Shown here: in pieces, positions 26,962-36,568 of the stretch
Layout: each line of letters begins with the position of its first letter
Position numbering within the stretch: position 1 is the first letter of the stretch
Assembly: GCF_000383855.1 (NCBI RefSeq)
Contig: NZ_KB912877.1
Location: forward strand, 1,875,285 to 1,939,284
Direction: 5' to 3'
Length of the DNA: 64,000 nt
DNA from: Methylobacter marinus A45
GTDB lineage: Bacteria > Pseudomonadota > Gammaproteobacteria > Methylococcales > Methylomonadaceae
The notes under the pieces: model-generated
What the model was told of the DNA's origin: nothing
The model's input: the letters and a program-made list of their open reading frames with translations, nothing else
The model's database searches: none
Program-made: the position numbers and the translations under genes

Positions 26962-28143
26962 TCACAGCCCTATTACAAACAGCCTGCTTAATGCTGTACT
27001 GATTTGTTTGACTGCTCCTTCTAAATCGCTGTCTGTGGTTTCAAAGCCAAGGCTGAATCGTATTGCCGAATCCGCTTCTTCTCCTGTCAAACCAATGGCT
27101 TTAAGAACATGGGATGGTTCAGGAATACCAGAGGTACAAGCCGATCCAGTAGATGCTGCCAAATGCGGCTGTACTGCACCAAGAATATCTTGCGCACTGA
27201 ATCCTAAAAATCCGATAGAAATATTGCCGGGATGACGTTTATCCGCCTCGGGGCCATACAGCTTGCTTGGCCATGGGAGCGCCGAGAGCATGCCAATAAA
27301 CCTATCCCGACGCATATGTAATTCATCGCGCATACTGCCCATATTGTCTGAGCACATATATTCGGCGGCTGCTCCCATGCCAACACATAATGGAGTAGGC
27401 AAGGTGCCCGACCGCAATCCATTTTGCTGACCGCCACCATAGATTAGAGGCTCTATCTCGTCTTGGAGATTACGGTGAATATAAAGAGCACCGATGCCTT
27501 TGGGACCGTACATCTTGTGCCCAGATAGGCTAAGCAAATCTACATTTTGCGCGAACTCTTGCATACTCATCGCGATTGGACCTTGTGCTGCATCGCAGTG
27601 AAAAACAGCGCCACATGCCTTAATAGCCTTAGATAATCCGGCGATATTCTGCATAGAACCAATTTCGTTGTTTACGGCCATGATAGAAACAATAAGCACA
27701 TCATCGTCAAGTTGCTGCTCTAGATCGGACAACAAAATATGACCATGCTTATCTACAGCGATTCTTTCTACTTTGAAACCATACTGATATTCCAGTACAC
27801 GTCCGACTGACAGTACACTTTTGTGTTCTATCGCGCTAAGGAGAATCCTTTTTCGTCGTGATCCTTTTAACATCGCACGTCTTGCTAGACCAAGCAACGC
27901 TAGATTGTTTGACTCTGTTGCCCCGGAAGTGAAGATAATTTCGTCACTGTCTGCACCTATGAGACGGGCTATTTGCTTTGTCGCGTTATCTATTGCAGCA
28001 GAAGATTTCCAACCAAGTGCATGATCCGAGGAATGAGGATTGGCAAATGATTCTCTGAAGTACGGATGCATTTTGAGCAAAACTTGTTCTGCCACAGGTG
28101 TTGTGGCCTGATAGTCAAAATACAAAAAATCTCTATTTATCAT
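26962..28143 (-). CDS. sspA: Cysteine desulfurase SspA/DndA-like, DNA phosphorothioation
   Basis: This 393-residue class V PLP enzyme resembles IscS/DndA. The PLP lysine is K210 in SLSGHKMYGPKGIGAL, and the catalytic cysteine is C336 in STGSACTSGIPEPSHVL. It would take sulfur from L-cysteine and pass it on for DNA backbone modification. Its divergent placement next to sspBCD is the typical SspABCD arrangement; a housekeeping iron-sulfur desulfurase would be expected beside iscU. The start ATG at 28143 has a weak ribosome site. It shares a 149-bp regulatory region with sspB. Confidence 0.88.
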   Translation of the reverse strand: MINRDFLYFDYQATTPVAEQVLLKMHPYFRESFANPHSSDHALGWKSSAAIDNATKQIARLIGADSDEIIFTSGATESNNLALLGLARRAMLKGSRRKRILLSAIEHKSVLSVGRVLEYQYGFKVERIAVDKHGHILLSDLEQQLDDDVLIVSIMAVNNEIGSMQNIAGLSKAIKACGAVFHCDAAQGPIAMSMQEFAQNVDLLSLSGHKMYGPKGIGALYIHRNLQDEIEPLIYGGGQQNGLRSGTLPTPLCVGMGAAAEYMCSDNMGSMRDELHMRRDRFIGMLSALPWPSKLYGPEADKRHPGNISIGFLGFSAQDILGAVQPHLAASTGSACTSGIPEPSHVLKAIGLTGEEADSAIRFSLGFETTDSDLEGAVKQISTALSRLFVIGL

Positions 28144-28206
28144 TTTTAATCAACAGGTTATTTCATTTTTCATAACTTCATACCCCTCGAGGCTTTCCTT
28201 CGCCTT

Positions 28207-28280
28207 CTGGAGGATACCTCCAGATTGACATTGACTATAGCATACTCTCTGTATTAAAGTCGCCTGGATGTATCATCCAG
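28207..28280. promoter_or_regulatory. Twin 17-bp palindromes in the sspA-sspB divergent promoter region
   Basis: ctggaggatacctccag (28207-28223) and ctggatgtatcatccag (28264-28280) are both perfect palindromes around a 3-bp centre and share ctgga.g...c.tccag. Their centres are 57 bp apart. The second ends 12 bp before the sspB ATG and includes its ribosome site region (ccaggag). Between them lie a ttgaca at 28225-28230 and AT-rich sequence. This looks like a two-site operator for a dimeric repressor that controls sspBCD and perhaps sspA. The regulator is not identified. Confidence 0.65.
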
Positions 28281-28292
28281 GAGAAAATCAAA

Positions 28293-29243
28293 ATGGCACG
28301 CGGGCCACTTTACCAACAGGGCTATAAACCACAATTCTCAGGTCACGAGACCTTTCCCTTACGTTATGGATGGCTAAAGAAGTGCTATGACCGCGTATCT
28401 GAAACTGAGCAAGAGCCTAATAATAAAGCTCTATGTTGGGGAGATGATGCCATTGCGCGGTTCGGTGTGGGTAAGAATATGGTATCATCTATGCGCCATT
28501 GGGCTGTGGTTGCAGGTATTATCAGAGAGCCATCGGGATCCAATCAAGCAGAAACCACACCGCTCGGACAAATGCTTTTTGGTGAGCAAGGCGTTGATCC
28601 TTACCTTGAGAACCCAACTTCGTTATGGTTGATTCATTGGAAATTAGCAACAGAATGGAAGAGAAAGACCACATGGTATTGGGCGTTTAGCTATTACCCG
28701 GCGGTTACTTTTGAACGAGATCATCTCATTAAAAGGCTTGGGCGGGATTGGCCAAATGCCGCCCGTACGACGGTAAAGAATGACGTGGCTTGTTTTATCC
28801 GAACTTACGCAGCACAACCTTCATCCCCAAAAGCAGAAAGAGATGATTCTTTAGAATCTCCGTTAACCGAGCTAGGTCTAATCAAGCCTGTTTCCAAGCG
28901 TGATGAATTCCGCTTCGTTCGTGGTCAGAAAACTACCTTAGGAGATGGAGCTTTTATCTATGCCCTGCTTGAATTTTGGTCACAATTTTCTCCTAAGGTA
29001 TCAACACTGTCATTTGAAGCAATTGTACATGAGCCGGGATCTCCGGGCCGCGTTTTCCTGCTTGATGAAAACGACGTTGCAGACCGGCTTTCTCATATAG
29101 ATAGCATTACTAATAATGCACTTCGGTGGTCAGAAACAGCAGGATTGAAACAGTTGGTACGAGGATCTGATTTTGATTTCAGCAGTGCGCTTGAGTTTGT
29201 TCGAAAGGATTATGGGCGATCAGATGAAAGGGAGATCGCATAA
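28293..29243 (+). CDS. sspB: SspB, DUF4007 family protein of single-strand DNA phosphorothioation
   Basis: The 316-residue protein opens with the DUF4007 hallmark FSGHETFPLRYGWLKK (residues 15-30), followed by FGVGKNMVSSMRHWAVV and a C-terminal segment with SDFDFSSALEFVRKDYG. In the SspABCD system SspB is reported as a DNA nickase that prepares the site for sulfur insertion. The gene overlaps sspC by one base (taatg). The divergent sspA and the following ATPase and pyrophosphatase genes fix the identity. Confidence 0.88.
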   Translation: MARGPLYQQGYKPQFSGHETFPLRYGWLKKCYDRVSETEQEPNNKALCWGDDAIARFGVGKNMVSSMRHWAVVAGIIREPSGSNQAETTPLGQMLFGEQGVDPYLENPTSLWLIHWKLATEWKRKTTWYWAFSYYPAVTFERDHLIKRLGRDWPNAARTTVKNDVACFIRTYAAQPSSPKAERDDSLESPLTELGLIKPVSKRDEFRFVRGQKTTLGDGAFIYALLEFWSQFSPKVSTLSFEAIVHEPGSPGRVFLLDENDVADRLSHIDSITNNALRWSETAGLKQLVRGSDFDFSSALEFVRKDYGRSDEREIA

Positions 29244-32200
29244 TGGCATTAGTTAATCAAGTCCGCATTGCTCGGCGTTTCCAAAAATCAATAAGAATTG
29301 ATACGGATTTAGGTGAAAAAAGCGCTCTGGATGGCTTCATCTGTCCGCAATCGTCAGCAGATGTACTGCTTTCTATGGCCCGGCATGTTTCTGAAACGGG
29401 TCAATGTGCGTTCACATGGACTGGGCCTTACGGAAGCGGCAAGTCAAGTTTGGCTATTGCGTTAAGTGCGCTTCTCAATGGTAATGCAGATCTTCAAAAA
29501 GAGGCAGTAAAAGTTTTTGGCAGAAAACTTACCAATACGATGTGGAAGTCGCTTCCAACTGGATCAAAAGGATGGCGTGTTCTTCCGGTCGTTGGAAAAC
29601 GGGATAACCCTGTCGATGTAATCGGAGAGGCTATAAAAGAAGCTGGCTATGTTACCCGCCTCCCTAGTGGAGGCTGGTCAGAAGAACATGTTATAAACAG
29701 CTTGATAGAAATAGCTGCAAGCGATCCAAGTACGCATGGCGGTCTGATATTGTTCGTTGACGAAATGGGCAAGTTCCTAGAGGCTGCTGCTCATGATGGA
29801 ACGGATGTTTATATATTTCAGCAGTTAGCAGAAGCGGCGTCTCGAAGTAACGGTCGTTTTTTGTTTATAGGCGTCTTGCATCAAGCTTTTGATGAATACG
29901 CTCATCGGCTCTCACATCAAATGCGCGATGAATGGGCCAAGATTCAAGGGCGATTTGTTGATTTACCTGTTAATACGATTGGCGAGGAACAGATTGACCT
30001 GATTTCTCGGGCGATAGAATGCAACCAAGCTCAACCTCAAGCAACAGGACAATCCAAATCTGTAGCACAATTGGTGGGCAAGCAGCGTTTACAGGATGCA
30101 GAACGATTGGCTGCCATGCTGGAAAAATGTTGGCCTTTACATCCCGTCGTGGTGTGCCTTCTTGGTCCGATCTCGCGTCGCCGGTTTGGGCAAAACCAAC
30201 GAAGCATATTTGGTTTTCTGAACTCTTCCGAACTGCATGGTTTTCAAGATTACCTGCGTTCAGCGAACGAAACAGATCTCTATACGCCTTCCAAACTGTG
30301 GGATTATCTTCGGGCCAACCTTGAACCTTCTATCCTGGCTTCCCCTGATGGTCACCGTTGGGCCTTAGCAACAGAAGCAATGGAACGATGTGAGGCTTTG
30401 GGTGGAGATGTCTTCCTTGTTGATCTTTTGAAAACAATAGCCGTCATTGACCTTTTCAAAGAACGCTCTGGATTGGTCGCAAGCTTTGATCTTCTCAAGA
30501 CCTGCTTCCCGGATGTCTCTGAAAAGTCTTTGAAAGAAGCGCTTGATACCCTCGATAAATGGTCATTGACCATCTTCAAGAAATTCCAGAACGCCTATGC
30601 GATTTTTGCTGGAAGTGACTTTAATATCGATCAAGCCGTCAGTGTAGCATTAGAAGATATAAATGAACTTGACTTTGCTGCCTTGAAGTCTCTGGCGGGA
30701 CTTCAGCCCATTCTCGCCAAGCGACATTACCATAAAACCGGGGCTATGCGCTGGTTTGATGTGAATATCACTCCTGCTAAAGATGTGATGACTGTGTTAT
30801 CGCGTTTTCGACCCAAAAATGACCTGATTCGGCAGTTTCTGCTTGTAGTTCCCACTGAAGGCGAGGATGAAGAACTCGTCAAAAACCTTTGCCAAGAAGC
30901 GGCCGACTTTAGTGACGACTGGGATATTGTTGCGGGTTATTCACCAAGAGCTTGGTCTGTTGTTATGTTGGCCCGTGAGTTGCTAGCTCTTGATAAGGTC
31001 AGTAATGATCATCCTGAGCTTGCTGGGGACCACGTGGCACGACGGGAGGTTATGGCACGACTTGCAGATTTGCAGGCTCAATTGGAAACAGAATTAAGCA
31101 AATCATTTGACAAGGCCGAATGGTATCGAAAACATCATTCACGAAAGTGGTACAAACAGTCTGATTTAAATAGTCTTGCTTCCGAACTTGCGGATCGACG
31201 TTACAACCAGTGTCCGAAGCTGCATAATGAGCTCCTAAATCGTCAAAAACCGTCTAGTAGTGCAATTGCGGGGCAGAACGCTCTCTTGAGACATATGATC
31301 ACTCAAGAAGGTACAGCACGTTTAGGCATAGATGGCTACCCGGCGGAAGGTGGACTTTTCTCATCACTTCTTGAAGCCACAAGACTCTATGTAGAGACAA
31401 AATGCGGATGGCAGTTTGTGTCTCCTTCGGATGATGAAACTGATTCATGTAGGTTGTTTCCCGCTTGGAACTCGGCGGTTCAATTTATCAAAGAAAACAA
31501 ACATCGCTCTGTTGCTGTCTCGGAACTCTACGATCTTTGGTCAAAACAACCTTTTGGGATCAAAGAGGGTTTAATGCCCGTTTTATCTGTTGCTTTTATT
31601 CTTACTCAACGGGAGAATCTTGCCATATATCGGGAAGGTCTATTTCGCGCGCGTTTTGATGATGTTGATGTTGAGTATATGGCTAAAGACGCGCAAACAA
31701 TCCAGTTACGCTGGATGGACCTGAACGATATATCCCGCCGATTACTTTATGATATGGCCGATGTGGTACGCGACCTTGATACCAAAAATCAGCTAATCCA
31801 TCTTGAGCCTATTGATGTCGCAAGGGGTTTAGTTGCAATTTACGAGCAATTACCGAATTGGACAAAGCGCACCGTGCGACTCTCTGCTAGAGCGGTCCAG
31901 GTTCGGGATATATTTAAACGTGCTCGTGATCCGAACAAGTTCCTGTTTGATGATATTCCTGCTCTACTTGATACAAAGAAAGCCGATATTTCAAGTGAAG
32001 AAGATATTCAGAAAATTGTTTCCATTGTAAAAGAGGGATTGCAAGAACTTGTGCAAGCATATCCGTTAATGCTGCACCGGCTACGGGATATGTTACTTGC
32101 AGAATTACAAGTTCCAAATTTATCGAAACAAGCTCTATTCGAGCTCCGTGAGCGTGCGGAAAATGTGAGAGAACTAGCGGGCGACTTCCGCTTGGATGCG

Positions 32201-32638
32201 TTTGTTGGCCGTATCGCTCAGTTCGATGGGGATGATCTGAAATTCGAAGGCGTAGCTAGTCTGGCCGCTAATAAGCCACCAAGAGATTGGGTTGATCCAG
32301 ATATGGATCGTGCCTCAATAGAATTGGCCGATATGGCGCAGAAGTTTCTCAGGGTAGAGACATTCACACGCATTAAAGGCCGCCCAGAAAAAAGACAGGC
32401 TATGGCTGTGTTAGTTGGGATGGAAGGCAGACCAACTCCTCTTTTGGAAGAATTCGATGTAATTGACTCTGACAGAGAAGCCATCAACGACCTAATTGAC
32501 CGAGTTTCGAAAACACTGGAGTCTGTAAATACGACAAGCCGAAGCATTATCCTGGCGGCACTAGCAGAACTCAGTGCCCGTTATATGCAGGTTCCCGAAA
32601 CTGACAAGCGAAAAGCCGGAAACGGAAAGGTAGCATAA
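29243..32638 (+). CDS. sspC: SspC, large P-loop ATPase of DNA phosphorothioation
   Basis: The 1131-residue protein has a Walker A motif GPYGSGKS at residues 61-68 and a Walker B LILFVDEMGKF with D173/E174. The rest is long and mostly helical with no other motif that I recognise. SspC is the ATPase of the SspBCD modification complex, and it stands between sspB and sspD as in described loci. It is separated from sspD by 3 bases. Size and context are consistent; the sequence motif alone would not distinguish it from other large NTPases. Confidence 0.85.
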   Translation: MALVNQVRIARRFQKSIRIDTDLGEKSALDGFICPQSSADVLLSMARHVSETGQCAFTWTGPYGSGKSSLAIALSALLNGNADLQKEAVKVFGRKLTNTMWKSLPTGSKGWRVLPVVGKRDNPVDVIGEAIKEAGYVTRLPSGGWSEEHVINSLIEIAASDPSTHGGLILFVDEMGKFLEAAAHDGTDVYIFQQLAEAASRSNGRFLFIGVLHQAFDEYAHRLSHQMRDEWAKIQGRFVDLPVNTIGEEQIDLISRAIECNQAQPQATGQSKSVAQLVGKQRLQDAERLAAMLEKCWPLHPVVVCLLGPISRRRFGQNQRSIFGFLNSSELHGFQDYLRSANETDLYTPSKLWDYLRANLEPSILASPDGHRWALATEAMERCEALGGDVFLVDLLKTIAVIDLFKERSGLVASFDLLKTCFPDVSEKSLKEALDTLDKWSLTIFKKFQNAYAIFAGSDFNIDQAVSVALEDINELDFAALKSLAGLQPILAKRHYHKTGAMRWFDVNITPAKDVMTVLSRFRPKNDLIRQFLLVVPTEGEDEELVKNLCQEAADFSDDWDIVAGYSPRAWSVVMLARELLALDKVSNDHPELAGDHVARREVMARLADLQAQLETELSKSFDKAEWYRKHHSRKWYKQSDLNSLASELADRRYNQCPKLHNELLNRQKPSSSAIAGQNALLRHMITQEGTARLGIDGYPAEGGLFSSLLEATRLYVETKCGWQFVSPSDDETDSCRLFPAWNSAVQFIKENKHRSVAVSELYDLWSKQPFGIKEGLMPVLSVAFILTQRENLAIYREGLFRARFDDVDVEYMAKDAQTIQLRWMDLNDISRRLLYDMADVVRDLDTKNQLIHLEPIDVARGLVAIYEQLPNWTKRTVRLSARAVQVRDIFKRARDPNKFLFDDIPALLDTKKADISSEEDIQKIVSIVKEGLQELVQAYPLMLHRLRDMLLAELQVPNLSKQALFELRERAENVRELAGDFRLDAFVGRIAQFDGDDLKFEGVASLAANKPPRDWVDPDMDRASIELADMAQKFLRVETFTRIKGRPEKRQAMAVLVGMEGRPTPLLEEFDVIDSDREAINDLIDRVSKTLESVNTTSRSIILAALAELSARYMQVPETDKRKAGNGKVA

Positions 32639-32641
32639 AAT

Positions 32642-33478
32642 ATGTCTATAAAGGAAAAGCACGTTCTGGGATTGTCTGGAGGTCGAGACAGCGCTGCGCT
32701 AGCCGTCTATATGCGTCAGCATCACCCAGATATTGAGGTCGAATATTTCTTTACGGACACAGGGAAGGAACTTCCCGAAGTTTATGAGTATTTGGGAAGG
32801 CTTGAAGGTTTCCTTGGTCAACCTATACGAATGCTCAATCCTGATCGTGATTTCGATTTCTGGCTGAAACAATACAACGACTTTCTTCCGTCTGCGCAAA
32901 CTCGTTGGTGTACTCGGCAATTAAAGTTGCGTCCTTTTGAGAACTGGGTACGTCCTATGCTGGAGGACGGAATAAAAATCTATAGTTATGTCGCTATTCG
33001 CGGAGATGAAGAATACCGCGAAGGGTATTCTTCAAAACATGAAAACCTTATAGTAAAGCTACCTTTTAAAGAGGCTGGCATAGACAAAGCAGGCGTTTTG
33101 GAGATTTTAGATGGAGCAGGTTTGGGCCTGCCCAAGTATTATTCCTGGAGAACTCGTAGTGGCTGCACATTCTGTTTCTACCAGCAAAAAATTGAATGGG
33201 TGCGGTTGATGGAAAGGCACCCCGAAGCTTTTGAAGAAGCAAAAACCTATGAAAAAAATTCCGTTGACCATGGTTCACCTTTTACATGGAATCAAGGAGA
33301 ATCCCTGGAAGAACTTTCCAAGCCGGAGCGCATACAGCAAATTAAAGAAGACCACGCGCAGCGCCTGATCAGATTAAAGAGCAAAACGCAACCTAATCCA
33401 TTGCGCACTGATAGTGAGCCTTTGGATATAGATGACCTTTATGGTAAGACTAAGGTATGTCTCGCATGCCACAAGTAG
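32642..33478 (+). CDS. sspD: SspD, PAPS-reductase-like ATP pyrophosphatase of DNA phosphorothioation
   Basis: The 278-residue protein has the pyrophosphatase loop SGGRDS at residues 12-17 (usually SGGKDS in the family), the segment EYFFTDTGKELPEVYEYL, and five cysteines that could hold an iron-sulfur cluster or zinc: C90 (RWCTRQLK), C175/C178 (SGCTFCFYQQK) and C273/C276 at the very end (VCLACHK). It resembles DndC and would activate the DNA phosphate with ATP for sulfur transfer. It is the last plus-strand gene; the opposing gene ends 56 bp further on, and no terminator is visible. Confidence 0.88.
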   Translation: MSIKEKHVLGLSGGRDSAALAVYMRQHHPDIEVEYFFTDTGKELPEVYEYLGRLEGFLGQPIRMLNPDRDFDFWLKQYNDFLPSAQTRWCTRQLKLRPFENWVRPMLEDGIKIYSYVAIRGDEEYREGYSSKHENLIVKLPFKEAGIDKAGVLEILDGAGLGLPKYYSWRTRSGCTFCFYQQKIEWVRLMERHPEAFEEAKTYEKNSVDHGSPFTWNQGESLEELSKPERIQQIKEDHAQRLIRLKSKTQPNPLRTDSEPLDIDDLYGKTKVCLACHK

Positions 33479-33534
33479 TGACGCGACAGATTCAGAGAAG
33501 TGAAGCTCTAGTTTTTGTTTTCAGGCTTGATTAA

Positions 33535-36462
33535 CTAACGCTCCAATTCAATATGATCTTCGATATCATATCGATAATTCAAAGCAAACTCACGTAAACG
33601 ACTAGCTTTAACCTCTTTAAAGTCCCATCGTCGTGTAAAATAGACTGAAAGCCAATCGGCTAGGCGCATGACGTCATAAGCCCAGTCATGAGCCCCGCAT
33701 ACAATCTGCAAGAGCTCCTTAGTAGTCTCATTCGTTATATCGCCTTCCTCTTTAAGATCAATCTCGCCTTGTGCAATCAACAGTCCAATGTGCAGTATCA
33801 AATCGACTGTTACAATAGGGAAAACTTCATCCTTATCTCGCGCCCCGTTATTAACTTGTTCCCCGAGCGCTACAATCGTTGCATTAGCCAAATTAACGCA
33901 AAATTCTTTTAGTTTGCCTCCATATTCCGCAAGACTAACAAGGATCATGGTCCCAAACAGTTTTCTGATTATCCGAATGCATTGTTGGTGATCGAGCGGC
34001 CTCGTAGGGTTGAAGACGCGTTTAGTATCGTTACTTAGATCTACGAGTACACAATCAACTAGTTCTTCACTCAACTGATCAAGAATTTCGGGCCAGTCTA
34101 TATCTAACAGAGTGTATCCTAGCTCCCCAGAAGCGTTGCTTAAATATTCTTCCATCCTAACGAAGTGAAAGATTTTGGCAGCTTCAAAATAGAGTTCTGC
34201 TGCAGCTTTGTAGTTACCTTGGTAGGCCTCACAATTTCCAATCTGATGCAGAGTTTGTCCACGATTTACGCCAATTGAGCCCCCCCTTTCATGATTGAGA
34301 GAATGACGATACGCTTTTATCGCTTCCTTATATCTACTTTGAGAGAGAAGCGAATAACCTAGAATTCCGAGTGCGCAAGATATATCGTTGTGTAGACCCT
34401 GATTGCCATCTGGTTGACTGTTTTCCTTAACAGAGTGGAGTCGAGCACGATAGCCTTCAAAGGCTTTTCGAGCATGCTGCTCTGCTGATGAAAAATCCCC
34501 AAAATTTTGTGCGGCAATTGCTCGGGAAATAGCTAAATCTGGCAAACCCTCTGCTGAGTCAATAATATTCTCTATTCGATCAACTAAATTGAGCCCCTTG
34601 GTAATTAGCGAGTCATCGAAACTGCGAGATGCTAACGACATAAATGACATCGCCAATTTCGATGCATCGACCAAATTTATGGAACGAAGTGCGAGTTCGG
34701 TTGCTTCTAACATGACTTGGGTGCCCTGTTCCGGTATTCGCGAAACGAAGAAATAGCGAATTAAAGAACGAGCGATGGATATTGCAGTTTTTACCAGCTC
34801 CCGATCTTTCTCTCTTGTCCGAGCGAGCTCTAGGACATTCAAGAAATTAGGTAGCTCTACCTCATACCGTTGCATAACGTGAGGCGTGCCTTCTGGAGTG
34901 TCGTAATTGAGTTCGAGTACTGCCACCATCACACCAAGGTCTCGAACCGTGCAACGAATTACGTGTTCATACAATTCCAGCTCGTCGGTTCGTGCTCGAT
35001 CTATCACAAATTGGCGAATTGGCGCCAGTAGTCGGCTACGACTTAGTTTATCGTTTATGAGAATAACATCAACAAAGTGCCATCGCCGAAGAGAAGCCAG
35101 TGCCTCAGAAGTATTTTCTATATCGATGCAATTTCCTTCTATATATTGCGTAAAAAACCCTGCTGGCGCTAGTGCCAGAGCCCAGAGTAATTTTCGACTA
35201 TCCTCGGAGAGGGTTGTATACGCGGTCTGAAGACATAGATCTAAAGAGGTTTGGCGGCTATGAGTCTTTCGGCCAGGCAAACGAAAAGACTGTGTTCCAT
35301 TTCTCTTAATCGCTGCCATAGCACTAACAGCGCCTCCATAATATTCTGTCAATGCTCCGGCAAACCGAATTGCCAAAGCATGTCCATCGCAGAACCGCAG
35401 TAATTCTAAGTCAGAGTGGTCGTTAGTGTCCGCGCTGTGCCCAGCATAAGATTCATGAAATAGCAATCGGCTGGCAGATTCATTTAACCCTTTAAGTTGA
35501 AGACGAGCATCTGCAGGGAATCGGTACAGCATGACTTGGCTTGTCAAAACGAACTGCGTGAAATATGTTTCGTGCAGCAATCGTGTTATTGCATCTTCGA
35601 ATTCATCTAAGTTATTTAGACTACTCTGCTCTATACCGTCAAATACAACACATGCTTGAACATTGTCTAGGCGAGACGGGAGCTCTGCTTCACTACATGC
35701 TATATCATCGTCTGTAAGCGCAGTGCGTAACGCCATGACGAAGTCTGTCACGCTTCGATACTGCTCAATGTTGCACCAAAGCACTGTTCGTCCCAATTCA
35801 ATTCGGCTCAATGCCTGTAAGAGCAATTCAGATTTTCCGATGCCACCGACCCCGCTAATAATCACGGACTCGCCTAGTTGCAACGCATTTGTAAGTGTCT
35901 TCAACTCACTTTCTCTACCAAAGAATTGCTTAGAATGCCTTGGAGGGCGAAGACGGGATGCCGGAGGTTGATCTCGGTTCTTTAATCTTGCACGTGTACG
36001 ATCAATTAAAGTTTGCTTTATTTTTTGCAACTCTTCGGTTGATAAGCTTTGCTGTGCATCATGCTCTCGGTGACATGATGCACAGATGCGAATCAAATTA
36101 TGAGGGTGGTGAGATCTACCGACTGCCCAAGGAACAATGTGTGCTGTATCTACACCAATGCCTGAGCCACAACGCGCGCATTGATTTTGGCTTTCAGCCC
36201 TAAGATGATCTAGAATCGCCTTCGGAATATTAGGACGGGCTTCGGTAGGACCGCACCAATATCCGGAGAGCAATTTATCAAATTCATCTAGTTCGTATGC
36301 ATTAAAATGGGTTTTCCCATCGCGCTCCACAGCGCGCAGAGAGCGCAGGCCGCTGGCTTTAGCGAAATTAAGTTTTGTAAATTGAAAAAGTAGTTCTGCT
36401 GTAATTCCAAGTCGGAGGGCAGCCTCTAGCGGCGTTAGCAGTACGTTGTCACCATCTGCCAT
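33535..36462 (-). CDS. HTH-HNH nuclease-STAND NTPase-TPR protein, putative defence effector
   Basis: This 975-residue protein has four parts. Residues about 8-66 look like a MerR/excisionase-type helix-turn-helix (LTPLEAALRLGI ... FNAYELDEFDKLL). Residues 92-135 are an HNH domain with paired zinc ligands C95-C98 and C127-C130, and DTAHIVPW (H108), N122 and H131. Residues about 178-480 are a STAND/NB-ARC NTPase (FFGRESELKTL, Walker A GVGGIGKS 204-211, CVVFDGIEQSS). The remainder holds TPR-like helices (LLSQSRYKEAIKAYRHSLNH, YEAAKIF-type). STAND proteins with a nuclease at one end and repeats at the other often sense phage and cut DNA. It follows the receiver gene on the same strand with a 106-bp gap. 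Confidence 0.75.
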   Translation of the reverse strand: MADGDNVLLTPLEAALRLGITAELLFQFTKLNFAKASGLRSLRAVERDGKTHFNAYELDEFDKLLSGYWCGPTEARPNIPKAILDHLRAESQNQCARCGSGIGVDTAHIVPWAVGRSHHPHNLIRICASCHREHDAQQSLSTEELQKIKQTLIDRTRARLKNRDQPPASRLRPPRHSKQFFGRESELKTLTNALQLGESVIISGVGGIGKSELLLQALSRIELGRTVLWCNIEQYRSVTDFVMALRTALTDDDIACSEAELPSRLDNVQACVVFDGIEQSSLNNLDEFEDAITRLLHETYFTQFVLTSQVMLYRFPADARLQLKGLNESASRLLFHESYAGHSADTNDHSDLELLRFCDGHALAIRFAGALTEYYGGAVSAMAAIKRNGTQSFRLPGRKTHSRQTSLDLCLQTAYTTLSEDSRKLLWALALAPAGFFTQYIEGNCIDIENTSEALASLRRWHFVDVILINDKLSRSRLLAPIRQFVIDRARTDELELYEHVIRCTVRDLGVMVAVLELNYDTPEGTPHVMQRYEVELPNFLNVLELARTREKDRELVKTAISIARSLIRYFFVSRIPEQGTQVMLEATELALRSINLVDASKLAMSFMSLASRSFDDSLITKGLNLVDRIENIIDSAEGLPDLAISRAIAAQNFGDFSSAEQHARKAFEGYRARLHSVKENSQPDGNQGLHNDISCALGILGYSLLSQSRYKEAIKAYRHSLNHERGGSIGVNRGQTLHQIGNCEAYQGNYKAAAELYFEAAKIFHFVRMEEYLSNASGELGYTLLDIDWPEILDQLSEELVDCVLVDLSNDTKRVFNPTRPLDHQQCIRIIRKLFGTMILVSLAEYGGKLKEFCVNLANATIVALGEQVNNGARDKDEVFPIVTVDLILHIGLLIAQGEIDLKEEGDITNETTKELLQIVCGAHDWAYDVMRLADWLSVYFTRRWDFKEVKASRLREFALNYRYDIEDHIELER

Positions 36463-36568
36463 ATCTTAAATCCAGTTAGCCCAATTGGTTCGTCTAAACA
36501 TTTAAACTTCCTGAGTCGATGATTCGAGCGTCTAGTTCGGTAATTTATGCAATACTGGGGTTAATTAA

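Noticed and set aside
26962-33478. Classical Dnd (DndABCDE) double-strand modification system
   Set aside because: There is no DndD or DndE, and the genes after the desulfurase are the DUF4007 protein, a large ATPase and a DndC-like enzyme, which is the SspBCD set.
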